A stretch of DNA of 64,000 nucleotides, taken from Trichomonas vaginalis G3 (lineage: Eukaryota > Parabasalia > Trichomonadida > Trichomonadidae). The stretch covers positions 2,108,001 through 2,172,000 of the forward strand of contig NC_067206.1 in NCBI RefSeq assembly GCF_026262505.1, given 5' to 3'. Positions 10,940 through 20,797 of this stretch are shown in pieces. The notes below the pieces were generated by a model. The model worked only from the letters and a program-made list of their open reading frames with translations, was not told the origin of the DNA and did no database searches. Made by a program: the position numbers and the translations under genes. The stretch's first letter is position 1. Every line of letters starts with the position of its first letter.

Positions 10940-13526
10940 TTGAAAGGAACTATGAGAGTGAAGTACATGACAGCAATGACAAAAGGAACTAATATCAAAC
11001 CTAATGAAATCGCTCACGAGGACATAGAGCTTAACAAGTACTTTGTGGAGTATCTTATAAGTGAAGAGTATGTAAGACCTTACTTCATGTTTGACAGCAT
11101 GAATGAGGATGTTATTTCATGGTTAAAGAATATAAGCAATGTTTTCGGTAAGTACGTCATAGATGACAAAGGTCTTGTTGTATTTTATGAGACAGCAATA
11201 CGAACACAGGAACTAATGGATATTATGCATTCAACAGCAAAGAAAGGATTTAGTACTATTGGCATGAATGAACATTGCAGGAATGACATATACAACCTAT
11301 GCTCACGAAAGCCTTACACAAAAGCAATACAAATGATAGAACATAAGCGTCTAAGGTCAGCAAATGAAATCATTACTGTCAGTGGTTATGAAAGAACTGT
11401 TAGCAAAGATGAGTGGAAACAGCTATTCATATTAAGGAAGGACGTTGCTGAACTAGTTAAACCTGTTGCACAAACATTGTTTCAGATAAGACCAGCAATG
11501 ACTAAGAACCCTTTGACCTTAGTCAATGAGACCATAGAGGTTGAAGATAATGACATAAAAGAACTAGGAATGAATGAGAGAAGTTGTGAAGGATGTTTGA
11601 GTCAAAACACATGGTTCTTCAGAGCTGTTAAGAAACTTAGTACAGAACGACAGAAATATTTTATAGAGAAGTATTGTAAAGGATGTGTAAATGAATTGTT
11701 TGAAATAGAACTTAGAGACACTTTCACACTAAAGGACTTGAGGAAAAATAAGTACATGAGTGAGGACGGTATTGACATAGCTAGTGTTATAAATGACTTA
11801 AGAAGATGTGTTGTCGTTATTGACGGAGCACGTATGACATATCTAGTGAAAGATTATGATGGAATACGAGACACAACAACACTTGTATCAATAGATAGCA
11901 AGGAATTCAATAAGCTCATGAAGAGTATTTATGTAGGACGTATTGAGGAGAAGGATGTGAACGCACTGATGATTTATGAAGCGGGTCAGAACAAGAACTA
12001 TCTTATGAGTCAGGCATGAGATTCTTTGACGAAAGAGATGACATTTACAGCTATTTCAGAGGATATGAGTATGAGGTACTGAATGAAGTAGATGAGAACG
12101 TTATTGAAGGATATTTGAAACATGTTCACGATGTCATATGTAATGAGGATGAAGAGCTTTATGAGTATGTTTTGAACTGGTTCGCCTACATCGTTCAAAA
12201 TCCTTGTGGAAAGACTGGAACAGTACTTTTGTTAATAGGAAAGCAAGGAACTGGTAAGAATGTACTTAGTAATGTTCTATGCGAGCTCATTAGCAAGTAC
12301 GCCAACAATAATATAACGGCAATAGAGAATGTGGTTGGTAGATTCAATGCTGCTATTGAGAACATGAAGCTCATCGTATGCAATGAACTAAGCTCATGCG
12401 ATACGTCTAAGGTCATGAACCACGACGCACTAAAGTCAATAGTAACAGAGACTCAGTTGGACTTAAATCAGAAGTGTCAGCCAGTAAGAAAGATAGAGAA
12501 TGTTTGTAATATCATCATGATATCTAACAACTTCAACTCAGTAAAGATTGACAAAGACGACAGAAGATTTGTTGTCATTGACGTAAGCAGCAGATACAAA
12601 GGAAATTACGAATATTTCTCAAATCTCATTGAAAGCTTTAATGAAGAGTTTTATTCAAACTTACTGACGTACTTCATGAGGAAAGATTTAAGTGAATTTG
12701 ATGTAAGGAAGATACCATTCACCAGGGCTAAACAAGAACTCATCGAAATGAACAAAACACCTTACCAAATGTTTTACGAGGAGTTCTATGAAAAGTTTGT
12801 ATCCGGATGGAATTGTACAGAGTGCTACAGAAGATATAAAGAATTTGCGAAGGAGAATGAATTCTTTGCATGTAGTTCAAATGTATTTGGTGGCAAGATG
12901 AGAGAATTTGTGAAGAGAAGTAGAAAGCGAGACGGTTCTGCAAGAAGTTATATTTACGAAGCAAGTATGATATTAGAAGGTCGTGGAAAGAAAGAAACAG
13001 TGAATTATGAGGAAGTGCTTGAAAAATTCATGGAGTACATGGGAAGCAATATAACATACAACAAAGACATATACAGTGAGTTTAAGTACTACTGTGAACA
13101 GCATGAGATTGAAGTAATGAGTAAAGGAGATTTTGAAACGCTTATGAAAGACAGTAAGGAGGTCGTTCATGAGAACAGTGTTGAAATAGTTCATGAGAAC
13201 AGTGAGGAGGTCATACATGAGAACAGTGATGAAATAGTTCATGAGAACAGTGAGGAGGTCATACATGAGAACAGTGATGAAATAGTTCATGATGTCGTTC
13301 GTGAAGAAGCCATTGCAACAAAGAATGAGATAAAGGATTTCATAGAACTTAACAAGGAGGAGTTTTAAAGAAGGCTATGAAGTGAAAAGATGTGAAGAAG
13401 ATTTCTTGGCGTATTTGAAGAAAAAGAGACTAAAGCCAATGGCTCAAAAAGTTTCAATCGATGTTTGAAAAGAAACGTTTGAGCTATGGTGGTGTAAGAA
13501 GCACATATTACTTTGTTAAGAAGTGA
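10940..13526 (+). pseudogene. Primase/SF3 helicase (D5-like), right-arm copy, broken
   Basis: Mirror copy of 732-3319 with the same order of parts: N-terminal region with CEGC and CKGC, SF3 ATPase with Walker A GKQGTGKN, and the HENS repeat tail. It looks broken about three times, at different points from the left-arm copy, so the arms have decayed independently since duplication. Family and role as for the left copy. Confidence 0.75.
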
Positions 13527-14168
13527 GGACATTTATTTTTGTCGTTAGTGTTGGAGTTTGTGGTTGTTGTTAGTGTTTGTCATTTGTGCTGAGGTTAGTA
13601 CTTGTCGTTAGTGTTGGAGTTTGTGCTGAAGTTAGTGAGAGAATAAATTAAATCATGAACTTTGCCATGGTCTCTGTCCTAGTAGTTTTCATTAAGTTCT
13701 GGAAATAATGAAAGTCATAAACTTTGCCATGGTCTCTGTCCCTAGTAGTTTTCATTATCTCACAGAGTTAATGAAAGTCATACTTTCTATCAGATGAAGC
13801 ATGCAGATGAACATAATGAAAGTTAGTGAGTTTGCCACGAGTTATGAATAAAATATTGGCATATTAGATGAGATAGTTGATGAAACAGATGAAGATAAAT
13901 TAAATCTTGGACTTTGCCACACTCTGTCCCTAGTTCCTCAAAATCCTTGACAACGTTGCTTAGAAATTTTGGTTCAAAACCTCATCTGATTTTAATCTGT
14001 TATGCTACCTGTTAAGTTTCGCGAGATTATAAATGTCATGGAGTTATATAAAAAGGAGGGACAGCTAGGGACACTGGAAGTACTTGTAAGGCTATCTGTT
14101 AAGATTGCATGAAATACTAAAAAGTCATGAAATCCATTATCGCTGTGCTAGCTTCACCTTAGAGTAAA
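13527..14168. repeat. Non-coding repeats between helicase and small gene (right arm)
   Basis: Mirror of 89-731. Begins with ATTTATTTTTGTCG just after the helicase stop, then GTTAGTGTTGGAGTTTG repeats, the ~62-bp direct repeats containing GCCATGGTCTCTGTCC, and a tail with GGGACAGCTAGGGACA (about 14060). No credible gene. Confidence 0.6.
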
Positions 14169-14405
14169 ATGACAAATAAAGTCACTGAAGCAATGAAACA
14201 AAAGTTTTTGGTAGAATACATTAAATCAGGAACTATTCCGGAAGGTTTTTACATTCATACTATGAAGGATGGTAGAGTTCAGTTTAGAAAGATAAAGCAA
14301 CCATTAGATAAAGAAGGAATTTTGAGAAAGATTAAACTTCATGAGGACAACATTGCTGAACTTAAGAAGAAGTTAGAAGAGTTGGAGAAAGGAAGAGAGT
14401 TATAA
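14169..14405 (+). CDS. Small conserved Polinton protein (78 aa)
   Basis: A whole 78-residue protein. Residues 1-45 contain FYIHTMKDGRVQFRKIKQPL; residues 50-78 form a charged helix, likely a coiled coil (HEDNIAELKKKLEELEKGRE). A nearly identical protein is encoded at 40316-40552 in element C, in each case just inside a terminal repeat. The FY...DG(R/K)(V/I)..RK.K.PL patch recurs in the 144-residue protein at 42675-43109, so this is a small family. Conservation across elements suggests a structural or regulatory role; I do not recognise a named domain. Confidence 0.75.
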   Translation: MTNKVTEAMKQKFLVEYIKSGTIPEGFYIHTMKDGRVQFRKIKQPLDKEGILRKIKLHEDNIAELKKKLEELEKGREL

Positions 14406-14419
14406 AGTAATGAATTCAA

Positions 14420-14545
14420 CAGGTTAGAAATGAGGGTAGAAATGAGGTTAGATCTACCCTTCTACCTAAATTTATTTTGCGCTATGTTTTCATACGTGTG
14501 AGGGTGGTGATATCATTAATTTTTAAGTTTATTTTTTATTTTTAC
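14420..14545. promoter_or_regulatory. AGATCT cassette and conserved end-proximal block
   Basis: Contains GGTTAGATCTACCCTTCTACC and then CATACGTGTGAGGGTGGTGATATC, which is also present in both terminal regions of element C (about 40200-40300 and 60605-60710). It lies between two genes and ends in a T-rich run before the ATG at 14568, so it probably holds promoter or replication signals. Confidence 0.5.
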
Positions 14546-14567
14546 TGAAAATTTTTATTGGATGTAA

Positions 14568-14888
14568 ATGACGAAAACTATTGAGATAACAAACTACAAC
14601 GGTCATGAGTTCAAGAATTTGTTCTTCGTTCCTCGTGAAAATACATTCTATCAGATACGAGGGAGAAAGGGTAAAGTTAGTTTGAGCGTTTATGAAGGAA
14701 TGAAGAATGGAAAGTTTATACAAGCATACGATACAAACGGTAAACGTGTTTCATTAGCTTTGTCAAAACTTACTAACATTTATTTTGACAGTGATTTTGA
14801 CCTATATGAAGAAGAAAGTGAGTCAGAAGATTATGAGCTGTTATGTGAAGCACAGCAATGGGAGGAGTTGCAATACTTTTGTAAGTGA
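14568..14888 (+). CDS. End-proximal hypothetical protein (106 aa)
   Basis: A whole 106-residue frame in the position where element C has the gene at 39716-40150, i.e. the last gene before the terminal repeat. The N-terminal half is rich in beta-type residues (TIEITNYNGHEFKNLFFVPR), the C-terminal half is acidic (DLYEEESESEDYELL). It does not resemble the C gene in sequence. The ATG follows a T-rich tract. The function is unknown. Confidence 0.6.
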   Translation: MTKTIEITNYNGHEFKNLFFVPRENTFYQIRGRKGKVSLSVYEGMKNGKFIQAYDTNGKRVSLALSKLTNIYFDSDFDLYEEESESEDYELLCEAQQWEELQYFCK

Positions 14889-14892
14889 GAAC

Positions 14893-15402
14893 GTTTATTT
14901 TTACATTAATGAAGTCGTTTGTGAAAACGTTAGTGAAGTGAAGTGGTTGGCGGCTTTGTAAATATTTAAGGTTAAGTTAGTGTTGTCGTTTGTGTTGTAA
15001 AATATAAGTTAATGGTTTTGTAAAGTGTCAAAACAGCTAAGTGGTGTATGGAGACGCGCAGTGCCACCATACACGACTTAACCATACTTAAGAAGTTAGA
15101 GAAAGTTTATGGCTTCAAGTATGACTACAATAGGGTTAACACTGATGATGAAGATATTGAGGAAAATTTATGAGAACATTAGTGAAGTCGTTAGTGAGAA
15201 CGATAGTGAGAACGTTTATTTTTTACATTAGTGAGTTCGTTAGTGAAATGAAGTGGGTGGTGGTTTTGTAAATATTTAAGGTTAAGTTAGTGTTGTCGTT
15301 TGTGTTGTAAAATATACGTTAACGGTTTCGTAAAGTGTCAAAACAGCTAAGTGGTGTATGGAGACGCGCAGTGCCACCATACACGACTTAACCATACTAA
15401 CT
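14893..15402. repeat. Right terminal repeat of element A, tandemly duplicated
   Basis: Two direct copies of about 200 bp (14893-15088 and about 15195-15402) share TTTGTAAATATTTAAGGTTA, GTAAAGTGTCAAAACAGCTA and CAGTGCCACCATACACGACT. The outer copy ends in ATACTAACT at 15402, followed by AAGTAT, which would be the target duplication if the unseen left end matches. Between the copies (15089-15175) sits a short open stretch ending in a stop, reading like the tail of a lost gene. The terminal repeat of C shares this layout. Confidence 0.7.
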
Positions 15403-15654
15403 AAGTATACTTCCTTGGAACGCCCGTAACTTTTCCTGTAGCGACGATAGACCCTTACTTGTCCGGACAAAGTTATACTAAACATCTTCAGGGCTAGAGG
15501 GCACGAAGTGCCTGGAGGCCCCACTACCTTTTTTTTTTTATATATTATTTTTCATATGTATAAATCATATAATCTATATCTATGCAAATCTCATCTAAAT
15601 TTTTTTGAAACAAACCGCTACCATTTTATAATGGTCCATCTTAAATTCATCATA
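15403..15654. other. Non-coding flank with GC-rich stem and T-run
   Basis: No protein gene is credible. 15410-15528 is unusually GC-rich for the window and contains a strong stem, GGGCACGAAGTGCC (about 15498-15511), followed closely by a run of ten T (15529-15538), which would end RNA polymerase III transcription. It could be a small RNA gene, but it matches no 5S, tRNA, U6 or SRP pattern I know. The rest (15540-15654) is AT-rich. Confidence 0.25.
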
Positions 15655-16671
15655 AATTCTGGTACATGTTAGTACCAGAGTCTTCAAATCTCAAACACTC
15701 TGGTACCAACATGTACCAGACGCGAGTTTCCAATGCCCTCGTACGATTTTCTATTAAGATCTTCTTGAATGAGAAGGTCTTCATAGAAACTCGTATGAGG
15801 GCTTCTCTTTTAAATACTCTGGTACCTGCTGGTATCAGAGTCGACTTTACAGCCCTTTCCCCAATTTTGAAGCTGGGGAAAGTTTTCAAGCAATGAAAGG
15901 GAAGCTCTCGCTATGAGGTGAAAATCTAGAATTTTTACCTCATAGCGAGTAATCCTTTGTTAATTGCTTGAAAACTTTCTTCAAATTATCAAAATTTCGA
16001 GGAAAGTTTCCTTGCTTCAAAGTAGAGATAGAGCCCTTTGAGCCACTGCATATAGGTCAGTGACTCAAAATACTCCATCTCTACTAGAAATCGCCAAAAT
16101 TTGGGTCGCAATCTTTGAAATGCGACGCAAGTTTTGGCAATTTCGCGAGGGACTTGCTCCATTTGGTGCATAGATTCACACTCTATGCACCAGATGGAAC
16201 AATTCTTTCGCTGACAGCGGGAAACTTTGTCTGAATAGTTTAACATTCAGACAAAGTTTCCCGCTGTCAGAGAGGGAATGGAAGGGTAAGAGGTATATAT
16301 TCATAATGTATACCTCTTACTCTTCCATTCCCTCAAGAAAGTTCAAAAACTTGGGTGCAATCAGAACTGATTGCACCCAAGTTTTTGAACTTTATATAAG
16401 GAATTGTTGGCTATGATGTACTGATCATGAATCAGTACATCATAGCCAACAATTCCTTCGCAAACAGTGGGAAACTTTGTCTGAATAGTTTAACATTCAG
16501 ACAAAGTTTCCCGCTGTCAGGGAGGGAATTAGAGGGTGGGATATATATAGAAAGACTATAAATCTCTCACCCTTTAATTCCTCAAGAAAGTTCAAAAACT
16601 TGGGTGCAATCAGAACTGATTGCACCCAAGTTTTTGAATTTTGTATAAGGAATTGTTGGCTATGATGTGGA
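15655..16671. repeat. Left array of long palindromes
   Basis: Around a dozen consecutive hairpins of about 50-65 bp, each with a stem of 20-27 bp and a small loop, with few bases between them. Clear ones: 16212-16268 (GGGAAACTTTGTCTGAAT and its complement), 16272-16333 (AGGGAATGGAAGGGTAAGAG), 16336-16392 (AAAACTTGGGTGCAATCAG), 16398-16459 (AAGGAATTGTTGGCTATGAT), then repeats of these types to 16641. The last is only a half-hairpin. Hairpins with an AAACTTTG-type stem alternate with GGAATT-type stems. The outer part (15655-16200) is less regular, with nested stems. Confidence 0.85.
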
Positions 16672-16715
16672 TAGCCGCTGCCAGACCAAATGAATTAACC
16701 GTTGTGAATAACGTT

Positions 16716-17128
16716 TCTGAATCTTTATTTAAAAAAGATAAAATATCACGATTTTGGCTGCGTTAAAAATCAAAGAATTGATGTTTTTGTCAAAAATCTT
16801 TTAGAAGAAGTTGCACCCAATTACTTTTATCGTATTAAAAACGATTTACTTCAAACAGGTTTTATTCCTTCAATTAGAATTCGCGAGCCTCGATTGACAG
16901 ATTATAAAACAAAATTGAAAAGAGAAGTTCAATCACGTTTATACCAAGTATTAAATTTTGTTCAGAATCAAGAAGCCAATTTGAATCCATTAAGATTTTT
17001 ATTGGAAAATGCTGAAGAAAAACTTTCTCATATAAATGAGAAGATACAAAATTCAATTACATATTTAAGATCGTTTGAAATTCCAAATGAATTGTTAGAT
17101 ACGTATATGTTAGAAATTAATGAATTTT
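16716..17128 (+). pseudogene. Unknown protein gene, 5' part, interrupted by element B
   Basis: An open frame of about 137 codons with no ATG at its start, so the beginning is lost or lies in another frame. It contains VKNQRIDVFVKNLLEEVAPN and FIPSIRIREPR, then a helix-rich end likely to form a coiled coil. The frame runs into the insertion point of element B and continues in the same frame on the other side (38072-38154), so B landed in coding sequence. No family is recognised. It lies directly after the left palindrome array and may belong to the proposed hairpin-ended transposon rather than to the host. Confidence 0.5.
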
Positions 17129-18120
17129 AGTAGTAGGATATGAAGGGTTTTGTGACTTTTTTTGTTACGTCTATATATAGATGAAGGTATATTTTCACAT
17201 CTTCTATATATAGATGATATAAAAATTTTTTCTTACGTTTTTTAAGTCATGAATTCGTAAGAAAGCGCGACATTATTAAATAAATTAGTAATAAATATTA
17301 TATACTAAACACATTTTAAAATTTATTTATAAATCATTAAAAAATTAACATTAATTTTAAATATATTTATTTATAAATCATTAAAAATTAACATTAATTT
17401 TAAAATATATTTATTTATAAATCATTAAAAATTAACATTAATTTTAAAATAATTTATTTTTTATCTTTTATAAAAGAAGCTATATATGATGATGTCAGAT
17501 ATTCCGCGATTAATTAAACATTGTTTAAATCCTGAATGGATTAAACTTCAATTTAAAAATGAAGATTGTGAATTATTAAATGAATATGAAAGCCAAAATA
17601 AGCTAATGAGGTATAAATATAATATGATAAAGAATATTTAATTTCATGGAATCAATGGAGTCATAATCAAAGACCTCATAAACGAGAAGAAGAAATTGAA
17701 AATAATGAAATGGAAATCATTGATGACATTAAAGAGGATGGAATTCCTAAATTTTGTAGAAAAACCTTTAGAACTAAGTTAGGAGCATATAAACGTAGAG
17801 TATTAAATCCTGAATATCTTAAACATATATTTAAAAAGGAAGATTGTGAATTATTAAACGTTAATGAATATGAAAATGCTAAATCAAAACTGAGATATAA
17901 ATATATTGGAAGTGATGAAAGGTGTAAAGATAAAGATAAAGTTTATTCAGTTTCATATAATAACTGGCACACGTTGGGGATAAGAAAACATTTAGGAGAT
18001 TATGGTAAAAGTTCTGAATTCTTCAAATCTAGTATGTACGAGAGAGTAAAAGAAATTAGAAATAATTATTTTCATGAATAAAAGATTCACTACCATAATG
18101 AAATAAAAAATAAACTTTAA
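17129..18120 (+). repeat. Left terminal inverted repeat of element B
   Basis: About 990 bp, matching 37071-38065 in reverse complement with very few differences. It contains an internal near-palindrome, GTCTATATATAGATG...CATCTTCTATATATAGATG (17170-17215), and three or four copies of TATTTATAAATCATTAAAAA in tandem (about 17320-17455), then the terminal gene. Confidence 0.93.
17486..18081 (+). pseudogene. Terminal-repeat gene of element B, left copy, broken
   Basis: Copy of the whole gene at 37110-37700, carried by the left terminal repeat and pointing inwards. It looks broken about once. Its last 123 codons are identical in sequence to those of the right copy, which again shows how recently the two ends were copied from each other. 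See the right copy for domains. Confidence 0.75.
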
Positions 18121-18157
18121 GAAGAATTTGATGAGTTCAACATTGAACTTTAAGAAA

Positions 18158-18540
18158 CTAATGATTATTTGAATTTATGAAATCAATTATCTGATTTATT
18201 CTTTCTTCAATCTCTTCTATTCTTTTTGTTAAATCATCTATTTTCATTAATGAGGTGATTCTTGATTGAGGAATAGATTTCAAACTAACCACCCCCTTTA
18301 TTTTTGAAATTTTGAATCCATCAACTTTAAACATTTTATTCAATTTACACGTTGTCAATTCTTCAAATAATTTTTTATTATTAGCATAATAGTCATTAAA
18401 TTCTTCAACAGATGAAAAATTTTTATTTCAGTAATTGGTTTAACAATGTTTATTTTTTGTTGAACATCTTTACTTTCATTTATTTCTTCCTCCTCTGTTT
18501 CATTTATTTTTCAAAATCGGTTTCATTATCATTAAATAAA
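18158..18540 (-). pseudogene. Coiled-coil gene remnant
   Basis: The clearest piece (about 18158-18358) encodes a basic stretch followed by a charged helix, LTKRIEEIEERINQIIDFI, likely a coiled coil. Upstream sequence to about 18540 still has coding-like codon use. It is broken and short, and I recognise no family. It is convergent with the terminal-repeat gene. Confidence 0.35.
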
Positions 18541-18590
18541 AATTAGAATATAAGTGATGAAATATTTTTTTAATTAATATTAAATCAGAA

Positions 18591-18826
18591 ATGGCGCAGG
18601 ATTCTTTAAAAAATTATGGGAAGGAATTAAGAAAGCTGCGGGTTGGGTTCATCAAAAGATTATTAAACCCATTGCAAACTTTTTGGCACCAGTAGCGAAA
18701 ACGGCAGGAACTATCATAGGTGGAGTATTAGGTACTAAAGCAGGTAATCCGGCGATGGGAGCACAAGCAGGTAAGCAATTGGTGGAATAGCTGAAGGAAT
18801 ACTTAATAAAATAGGAGGTAGATAGT
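18591..18826 (+). pseudogene. Small minor-capsid-like protein remnant
   Basis: A frame in this stretch encodes FKKLWEGIKKAAGWVHQKI, then a hydrophobic, glycine-rich stretch, TAGTIIGGVLGTKAGNPAMG. An amphipathic FFxKLWxxIKKxxxW start followed by a Gly/Ala-rich hydrophobic segment is typical of small membrane-active or core proteins of Polintons and adenovirus-like viruses. It lies just before the capsid genes and looks broken about once. The role is inferred from composition and place only. Confidence 0.45.
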
Positions 18827-18849
18827 GGAAAATAAATTATTTTAAATTA

Positions 18850-19067
18850 TTTTTATCTTAGTATCGTTGTAGTCTTTGATAAACTTTTTCTCCTTTATTT
18901 AAAACTTCTCTTATTGGGGCAGCTTTTGGTGTTATTGATTCAGCAACGTCACTAATTGCTTCTTTTATTCTTAAATATCCAATTTGCTCCCTTCTTCAAT
19001 GTTTCCCAAACTTTACTCGCTCCTCTTTTACTTTATCCCACAGTTTCTTAAATATACCTGCAGCCAT
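18850..19067 (-). pseudogene. Second minor-capsid-like remnant, opposite strand
   Basis: Starts MAAGIFKKLWDKVKE, resembling the FKKLWEGIKK start of the gene at 18591, but on the other strand. The rest is short and broken about twice. The two genes converge head to tail-end within 500 bp, which suggests a small duplicated family of membrane-active or core proteins. Confidence 0.4.
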
Positions 19068-19136
19068 AGTTGATTATTTCATTAAAATTAAAAATTCATT
19101 TTCATCTTTTAATTTTGATTTTTTATTTATTAATAA

Positions 19137-20773
19137 ATGACGACTAACTATTTGGTGCAAACACTAAACCGATTAATGGAAATGTGTTTCATTCATTCGA
19201 AAAGATAAATGAAATATTCGCAAAGAATGACGGTAGAAGATATTATAGAGAACTTGAAAGTTCATGCTATGACTCTGATGCTCCATATTTTGATGATAAA
19301 CAAACTCATTTAAGAATTACAAATCCAGCTCATGATGTGAATCAATTAGGTGACACATATATTAAACGCAAGGTTAAAGCTACGTTAATTTCAAATAAAG
19401 CTTTCACATGTGATGCCGCTTTTAAATGCATGCGTTTATTCGTTGGTTACAAATCATCAAATCAAAGCTTTAAACAATTAGAAGTAGAAACTGAAAGAGG
19501 TGATGCCGGTTATCTTCAAATGGATTGCGCCCGTGAATCTTTCGCATTTGCAACATATAAACCAAAATCAGAAAGGAAAGTTAAAAAGTTTGTTCATTCG
19601 TTATATAATAATGTTCAAAAATATGATAACTCAGTATGTGGTAAATATATTGACCCTCAGAAGTTTTCAAGAAAGCAAATGAAGAAGTTGATGTCACTTT
19701 TGATATGATTATTCCGGTAAATGATTTGTTAGCATTTCAGGCGTTCGATGATTATCCTAAATCATTTGGTGAAATCATTCTTAAATATTATGTTTTCAGG
19801 GATACTTTAGTATTTTGTCAGGTTGAACCCGCTAAGAGTTGCTGATTTACAAAATTACGTTTATGAAAAGATAACTGATGAAAATTATGAAAAGATTATG
19901 AATCATGTTTATAAATATGATCGCAAATTCCAACAAATCGGACTTCCTGCCAAATTAATTACAAGCTTAGCCGCTACATCTGCTGACGCAACAGTTGATA
20001 ACGTTATTATTTCATGCACAAAGATGGAAGTTTTAGAGGATAAATGCATTACACCAGGATACGGTTTAATTGAAGAATCAGTTAAAGCAATACCACGTTT
20101 ATTCAGTAAGGAAGATCCATTCATGATTCCAGCTCAACATATTGACGTTCGTTCACTAAATGGAAGTTGCATCACTCCTGAAGGTATTAGCTCAGATTTC
20201 TCATACGCTCTTCATAATGTTACAGATGTTGTGTTAACATTTCCGAAGAATGCAATGCAAAGAACAGTTTTAGAAAATCCAATGCTTCGAGGTCTTCAGG
20301 TCACTATAGATTCCAGAAACTTCCCGATCAAGCGATGACCACAGTGGGTGACATATTCTTTACACGTATGCTTCAAGCTTCTGATTTAGATGGAGTGAAT
20401 GAATCACGGAAGAATACGAGGACTCATTAACTAGACCACTGAATGCAGATGATGGCACGCCATTAGTTAGAACATGAAAGACCAAACTTCATTCTTATGC
20501 ACTATTCCAGTTCAACGTGATGGAGCGGGTATATTCTTTGATGGATTAAAACTTTCAAACTCACAAGTTACAGTACAAGTGAAAGCTTATCCAATCATTC
20601 AGGGTGAAAATGACACTTACTGTTCAAAGGTGACAAATCCTCCTCAGGTTTGGTTTACTAGGACTACGTATTGGACATGGACACCGGACGAAGGTTTGAA
20701 ATATCATTCAACAGGTACACCACCACAGTATAGAAGTTCATATGATGAAATATTGATGAATAGAAATGTTTAA
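19137..20773 (+). pseudogene. Major capsid protein (double jelly-roll type), broken
   Basis: Size (about 1.6 kb), position just before the packaging ATPase, and patches such as FDMIIPVNDLLAFQAF and FGEIILKYYV match the Polinton major capsid protein, which builds the icosahedral shell from trimers. The corresponding protein of element C (41073-42647) has FKLRLRIPVRRFLPLEAIRF at the equivalent place. Other pieces include YIKRKVKATLISNKAF and FSYALHNVTDVVLTFP. It looks broken about three times. Assignment is by patches and gene order, not by a full alignment. Confidence 0.6.
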
Positions 20774-20797
20774 AATTATAAATTTATTTTTGATTAA

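Larger units (their letters stand above)
1..14258. repeat. Giant inverted repeat (palindrome) in element A
   Basis: Positions p and about 14258-p are reverse complements across the whole region: the helicase gene, the HNH gene, both repeat arrays and flanking non-coding DNA all occur twice in mirror order. The mirror sum drifts by only about 70 bases near the middle because of length differences. The left arm is cut by the window edge, so the palindrome probably continues. The centre is a short unpaired spacer (7026-7080). Each arm is at least 7 kb. It could be a real head-to-head duplication of one half of a Polinton or an assembly product; the asymmetric 86-bp tandem duplication at 7081-7252 and small arm differences argue that the arms are separate DNA. 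Confidence 0.9.
1..15402. mobile_element. Polinton/Maverick element A, left end outside window
   Basis: The right end lies at 15402, where the sequence finishes ...ATACTAACT, the same terminus as element C, within a related terminal repeat. The left end is not in the window. Visible parts are a small conserved gene (two copies), a primase/SF3-helicase gene (two copies), an HNH endonuclease gene (two copies) and two huge short-repeat arrays, arranged as one giant inverted repeat centred near 7050. No capsid, polymerase or integrase gene is seen in this part. The HNH genes and the small genes look whole; the helicase copies are broken, with about four breaks in total. Arms differ little, so the inverted duplication is recent. 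Family assignment rests on the shared terminus and shared small gene with C. Confidence 0.75.

Noticed and set aside
15001-15090. Inner terminal-repeat copy as the end of a separate nested element
   Set aside because: No target duplication or second terminus is visible next to it; a tandem duplication of the end explains it better.
15282-15524. 80-residue minus-strand frame at the end of element A
   Set aside because: It spans the terminal repeat border into flanking DNA, has no start context and is not preserved in the second copy of the repeat.
15655-16671. Coding potential inside the hairpin arrays (several 60-90 residue frames)
   Set aside because: Stems read open on both strands because they are palindromic; the frames mirror each other and show no protein-like conservation.
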